A stretch of DNA of 64,000 nucleotides from Flavobacterium cheniae (lineage in GTDB: Bacteria > Bacteroidota > Bacteroidia > Flavobacteriales > Flavobacteriaceae): assembly GCF_004363695.1 (NCBI RefSeq), contig NZ_SNZC01000004.1, forward strand, positions 167,746 through 231,745. Direction: 5' to 3'. How positions within the stretch are numbered: the stretch's first letter is position 1; every line of letters starts with the position of its first letter. Under the pieces are notes generated by a model. The model ran no database searches and was not told the DNA's origin. It saw only the letters and a list, made by a program, of their open reading frames with translations. Made by a program: the position numbers and the translations under genes. Positions 60,726 to 64,000 of this stretch are shown here, piece by piece.

Positions 60726-61958
60726 CTATTCATAAATCAAATACTTCCCTCTAATTTCCTTAAACTGCTCCAAACCTTCTTGCCAAGTTTTTCTAATTTC
60801 TTTTTCGGTCATTCCGGCTTCAATTTGTTCGCGTAATTTTTTAGTTCCGGCTAATTTGGTGAAGAAATCGTTGAAGAAATCGGTTTTGTCTGTTGTATTT
60901 TGGTAAGCTTTCAATAACCATTTTAATTCTAGTCGGTGTACTTTTCTAATTTCGGTTAAATCTTCTCCAAAGCACACTTTTCCATTGTGAACTGGATCTT
61001 TCGCGCCAAAATTTGGTTTAGGAGTAAAGCTAAAATCAAATTCGCTTTCAGGTAAAAAAGGCGAACCGTAAATTTGGAATTGTTTTTCAGTACCACGACC
61101 TAAGCTTACATTCGTGCCTTCAAAAAAGCACAAACTCGCATACAAATTAATCGATTGATCGTTAGGTAAGTTTGGAGAAGGTTTCACAGGTAAGCTATAT
61201 TTCATGTCATGCGAATAGTTCAAACAAGGTGCTACTTTTAAGTCACATTGCAAACTATCTTTTAACCATTTTTCGCCATTAATCATTTTTGCATATTCGC
61301 CAATCGTCATCCCATGCAAAACTGGAATTTCATGCATCCCAACAAAACTCTTATGGTCCTTCTCTAAAATTGGACCATCAACAATAGTTCCATTTGGATT
61401 TGGTCGGTCTAAAACTAAAAGTGGAATATTATTTTCCGCACAAGCTTCCATCACATAATGCAATGACGATATATAAGTGTAAAATCGCGCGCCAACATCT
61501 TGTAAATCAAAAACCAAGATATCAATTCCTTCTAATTGCTCGGGTTTTGGCTTTTTGTTGTTTCCGTAAAGGGAAATAATCGGCAAACTTGTTTTCGTGT
61601 CTTTTCCATCAACGATTAATTCGCCAGCATCAGCGGTTCCTCTAAAACCGTGCTCAGGTGCATAAATTTTCTGAAGATTGATGTTTTGTTCGATTAAGAA
61701 ATCAACTAAATGCTTCTCTTTTGAAAGAATTCCTGTCTGATTCGTAACAATCCCAACTCGTTTATCTTTTAATAAAGGCAAATAACTTTCAAAGTTTTCG
61801 GCACCTGTTTTAAAAGTGACATCTGTTGAAGTGGAACTCAAAGTTACATTGTCAGTACTCGGTTTTAGTTGCGGAATAGCCTTTTTGCTACTTCCGCACG
61901 AAACGATTAGTAAAGAAAAAAATAATAATGTACTTTTGAAAAATAATTTAGATGTCAT
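60726..61958 (-). CDS. Exo-beta-N-acetylmuramidase NamZ-like lipoprotein (DUF1343)
   Basis: 410 residues from the ATG at 61958 (MTSKLFFKSTLLFFSLLIVSCGSS, lipobox ending at Cys). The longer frame from 61991 would overlap the divergent permease gene. DUF1343 motifs: KRVGIVTNQTGI, IYAPEHGFRGTADAGE, SLYGNNKKPKPEQL, VFDLQDVGARFYTYISSLHYVMEA, LDRPNPNG and FEGTNVSLGRGTEKQFQIYGSP. NamZ releases terminal MurNAc during cell-wall recycling, the likely role here in the periplasm. It is divergent from an FtsX-type gene with only 7 bases between starts. Confidence 0.9.
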   Translation of the reverse strand: MTSKLFFKSTLLFFSLLIVSCGSSKKAIPQLKPSTDNVTLSSTSTDVTFKTGAENFESYLPLLKDKRVGIVTNQTGILSKEKHLVDFLIEQNINLQKIYAPEHGFRGTADAGELIVDGKDTKTSLPIISLYGNNKKPKPEQLEGIDILVFDLQDVGARFYTYISSLHYVMEACAENNIPLLVLDRPNPNGTIVDGPILEKDHKSFVGMHEIPVLHGMTIGEYAKMINGEKWLKDSLQCDLKVAPCLNYSHDMKYSLPVKPSPNLPNDQSINLYASLCFFEGTNVSLGRGTEKQFQIYGSPFLPESEFDFSFTPKPNFGAKDPVHNGKVCFGEDLTEIRKVHRLELKWLLKAYQNTTDKTDFFNDFFTKLAGTKKLREQIEAGMTEKEIRKTWQEGLEQFKEIRGKYLIYE

Positions 61959-61965
61959 AAAAACC

Positions 61966-63198
61966 TTGAATTTAGAATATTTCATAGCCAAAAGACTAAT
62001 TGCTGCTAAAAGTTATAAAAGTAGTATTTCTTCGCCAATTATAAAAATTGCGATTACGGCAATTGCCATCGGAATTATTATGATGATTATGGCTGTGGCT
62101 ACAGGTGTTGGGCTTCAAGATAAAATTCGCGAAAAAGTTTCGGCTTTCAACGGACACATTATTATTTCTAATTTTGATGACAATCAATCACAAGTCACTA
62201 CTGAACCGATTTCTATCAATCAAAGTTTTTATCCCAAATTCAAAAATGTAGAAGGCATCAGTCATGTGCAAGCGGTTGCAAGCAAAGCTGGAATCATTCG
62301 CACAGAAAAAGCATTCGAAGGAATCATATATAAAGGTGTCGGTAAAGATTATAATTTCACCAATTTAGAAGAATATTTGGTCGATGGTAAAATTCCAAAT
62401 CTAAAATCTGAGCTCAATACCGAAGTTTTGATTTCGGAATACTTAGCAAAACGTCTTCATTTAAAAGTAGGCGATAAGTTTCTAACCTTTTTCATGAAAG
62501 AAAACGGAAAACTGCCAAATAAAAGAAACTTCCTAATCACCGGAATTTTCAATTCAGGTTTTCAAGAATTCGATGCTACTTATATAATAGGTGATATTCG
62601 CCACGTGCAACTCATCAATAAATGGCAACCAACAGAAGTTGGTGCATTTGAAGTTTTCGTAGATGATTTCTCAAAAATTAAAGAAAAAGGCGAGGAAGTC
62701 TACAAAGAAATTCCGCCTACTTATAATAGTATCACCATTGAAGAAAAGTATTATAGCATTTTCGAATGGCTAAAATTGTTCGATTTCAACATTTTGGTTA
62801 TTCTAATCGTAATGATTGTCGTAGCCACCATCAATATGGTAGTCGCATTATTAGTCCTAATTTTAGAACGCACCCAAATGATCGGAATTCTAAAAGCCAT
62901 GGGTGCTAACAATTGGAATGTCCGAAAAATATTCCTTTACAACGCTTTCTATTTAATCGCTCGAGGTTTGTTTTGGGGGAATTTAATTGCGATTTCTTTA
63001 TTGCTAGTTCAAAAATTCTTCGGAGTTATTCAACTTAATCCCGAAAACTACTACGTAAACGAAGCGCCAGTAAGTATCAATTTACTTCACATCGCATTAT
63101 TAAATATTGGAACCGTAATAGTTTGTTTGTTGGTATTATTGATTCCGTCTTATATTATTACCAAAATCTCACCAGTAAAAGCAATACGTTTCGATTAA
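61966..63198 (+). CDS. ABC transporter permease, FtsX / LolC-E type
   Basis: 410 residues from a TTG at 61966 (NLEYFIAKRLIAAK), the conserved beginning of this family in flavobacteria. The in-frame extension back to 61816 runs antisense through NamZ and has no family character. It has one N-terminal helix (IIKIAITAIAIGIIMMIMAVATG), a large periplasmic domain of about 210 residues and three C-terminal helices with the FtsX signature (LILERTQMIGILKAMGANNWNVRKIF). Lipoprotein release is the likely role. The ATPase partner is not adjacent. Confidence 0.87.
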   Translation: MNLEYFIAKRLIAAKSYKSSISSPIIKIAITAIAIGIIMMIMAVATGVGLQDKIREKVSAFNGHIIISNFDDNQSQVTTEPISINQSFYPKFKNVEGISHVQAVASKAGIIRTEKAFEGIIYKGVGKDYNFTNLEEYLVDGKIPNLKSELNTEVLISEYLAKRLHLKVGDKFLTFFMKENGKLPNKRNFLITGIFNSGFQEFDATYIIGDIRHVQLINKWQPTEVGAFEVFVDDFSKIKEKGEEVYKEIPPTYNSITIEEKYYSIFEWLKLFDFNILVILIVMIVVATINMVVALLVLILERTQMIGILKAMGANNWNVRKIFLYNAFYLIARGLFWGNLIAISLLLVQKFFGVIQLNPENYYVNEAPVSINLLHIALLNIGTVIVCLLVLLIPSYIITKISPVKAIRFD

Positions 63199-63238
63199 TT
63201 TTCAGAAGCACACATTCCGCATTCCATAAAGACTCACA

Positions 63239-63334
63239 GTCCCGCTGTCCGCTACAATCTTTTTGCTTTTTGTTGCCTGAGGTTCTCGAAGGCAACAAAA
63301 AGCAAAAAGGATTTCCACTCCCATCGGGGCTAGC
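63239..63334. repeat. Structured intergenic element with a perfect 20-bp-arm hairpin
   Basis: Arms at 63259-63278 and 63290-63309 are perfect complements with an 11-nt loop (gaggttctcga). Flanks are GC-richer than the surroundings (cccgctgtccgctac on the left, cactcccatcggggctagcc on the right). No T-run follows, so it is not a simple terminator. It resembles, from memory, a dispersed flavobacterial repeat. Confidence 0.6.
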
Positions 63335-63688
63335 CAAGACGCTTTGCATTCCAGAAGACTATTCCAATCCCGCGAAACTAAATCTCCTGTTCGGTAAGCA
63401 TTGTTTTGAGCGCAGCGAAAAACATACTACTATATATATGTAGAAGAAATTTTCCCTTCGAAGAGAGATAAAGGGGGAGTTATCTTCCTTTTATGAACTT
63501 TTCACCATTATATATAAGTATCAAAATGTTTATATGACTTATGTGTTTAACAATCCCCTTCGCGACCATTGCGCCACCATTGTGTTCCTTGCGACAAACC
63601 TCTAAAAAAAACTTTTAATATTAAATCCTTGTTATCAGAGAGTTAAGAAAAGTATCAAAAAAAAGAACAAAAAAAGATTGGAAAAGGC
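63335..63688. other. Gap without a gene
   Basis: About 350 bases. Contains ATs, a tatatata run near 63430, and short repeats of the ccttgcgac / ccattgcg type around 63560-63600. I see no protein gene: ORFs here lack codon bias and cross the hairpin element. Confidence 0.55.
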
Positions 63689-63718
63689 TTGTGGTTACGG
63701 AAAAGATTTCTACTTTTG
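63689..63718 (+). promoter_or_regulatory. Strong promoter P1 near the window end
   Basis: TTG at 63689-63691, 19 nt, TACTTTTG at 63711-63718, followed by cacccgc. The 15-nt block tacttttgcacccgc recurs at P3. Confidence 0.72.
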
Positions 63719-63799
63719 CACCCGCATTAGAGCAGAAGTTCATACATAAACTGTAAGATTAAACAAATCAAAAAAAACTTTAAAAAAGTTGAAAAAAGA

Positions 63800-63832
63800 T
63801 TTGGATAATAAAAAGTAAAGGTAGTATCTTTG
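63800..63832 (+). promoter_or_regulatory. Strong promoter P2 near the window end
   Basis: TTTG at 63800-63803, 21 nt, TATCTTTG at 63825-63832, followed by ccgacccg. Confidence 0.72.
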
Positions 63833-63926
63833 CCGACCCGAAACGAAAGAATTGGGATGTACAAGTTCTTAAAAATATTGAGTAAGTGGTCAGGAAAAAA
63901 TAAATAAAAAATTTTTTCAAAAAAGC

Positions 63927-63956
63927 TTGCCAGATTAAAAAAGAGTTGTACTTTTG
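63927..63956 (+). promoter_or_regulatory. Strong promoter P3, likely start of an rRNA or tRNA transcript
   Basis: TTG at 63927-63929, 19 nt, TACTTTTG at 63949-63956 and the same cacccgc start region as P1. No gene follows before the window ends at 64000. Three stacked strong promoters suggest a stable-RNA operon beyond the edge. Confidence 0.7.
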
Positions 63957-64000
63957 CACCCGCTAATCGAATGAGAGGCGAACAAAAAAAGAATGACACG

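Noticed and set aside
61816..61965. N-terminal extension of the FtsX-type permease
   Set aside because: It is antisense to the NamZ signal peptide region and has no family resemblance; NLEYFIAKRL at the TTG is the conserved start.
63123..63443. 106-codon ORF after the permease
   Set aside because: Overlaps the permease 3' end in another frame and crosses the 20-bp-arm hairpin; codon use and composition are not gene-like.
63727..63999. 90-codon minus-strand ORF at the window end
   Set aside because: Lies antisense over three consensus promoters and translates to a Phe/Leu-rich low-complexity sequence expected from A-rich leader DNA.
63199..64000. tRNA or 16S rRNA gene within the last 800 bases
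   Set aside because: No cloverleaf or 16S 5' end was found; only promoters are visible.

Overview
The window is a chromosomal stretch of a Flavobacterium-like member of the Flavobacteriaceae (Bacteroidota). The evidence is low G+C, many promoters of the Bacteroidota form TTTG-N18..21-TAnnTTTG, gliding-motility protein GldA, a GLPGLI-family protein, two secreted proteins with type IX secretion C-terminal domains, a NamZ-type (DUF1343) muramidase and a methionine synthase split into two genes. It reads as core chromosome. I see no phage, transposase, plasmid gene, CRISPR array, tRNA or rRNA.

Layout: 1-4.8 kb carries glycan-related enzymes (GH20 hexosaminidase tail, glycosylasparaginase, beta-mannosidase) and CutC. 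4.8-12.2 kb carries a deoxynucleoside kinase, a GLPGLI protein paired with a TonB-receptor-like outer-membrane protein, and a 17-residue-repeat protein with an S74 chaperone tail. 12.2-25.4 kb is a methionine hub: metK, then metY-metX-thrA-metZ, then split metH and metF. 26-29.2 kb holds gldA and pheA-aroF. 29-41.9 kb holds a secreted protein of unknown function, rsgA, dtd, two DUF3857 proteins, mazG-like, an SMR transporter, aroA and a LytTR two-component system. 42-48.7 kb has two T9SS-exported proteins around queA and kynU. 48.7-57.5 kb has an agmatinase/arginase-family enzyme, a light-linked operon (flavin-reductase-like, DUF2256, cryptochrome DASH, FeS photolyase-like), kmo and a HerA-like operon. 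57.6-63.2 kb has queE, a TonB-C protein, a methyltransferase, a cysteine-cluster protein, NamZ and an FtsX-type permease. The last 800 bp hold a long hairpin element and three strong promoters, probably upstream of an rRNA operon beyond the window.

The most interesting content is regulatory RNA. The methionine hub appears to use three different devices: a SAM-II-like riboswitch before metK with a competing 10-bp pairing, a Met/Cys-codon leader peptide with a terminator/antiterminator before metY, and a SAM-I (S-box) riboswitch before metH. pheA has its own Phe/Tyr/Trp-rich leader peptide with an 8-bp antiterminator and a terminator. These look like classical ribosome-mediated attenuators in Bacteroidota. 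Three further very small ORFs sit in the methionine operons, two of them with closely spaced cysteines.

A second theme is short tandem repeats with 7- or 8-nt periods. They occur between genes and, unusually, as four in-frame clusters inside aroA. Two are nearly perfect heptamer tracts in which gain or loss of one unit would shift the reading frame.
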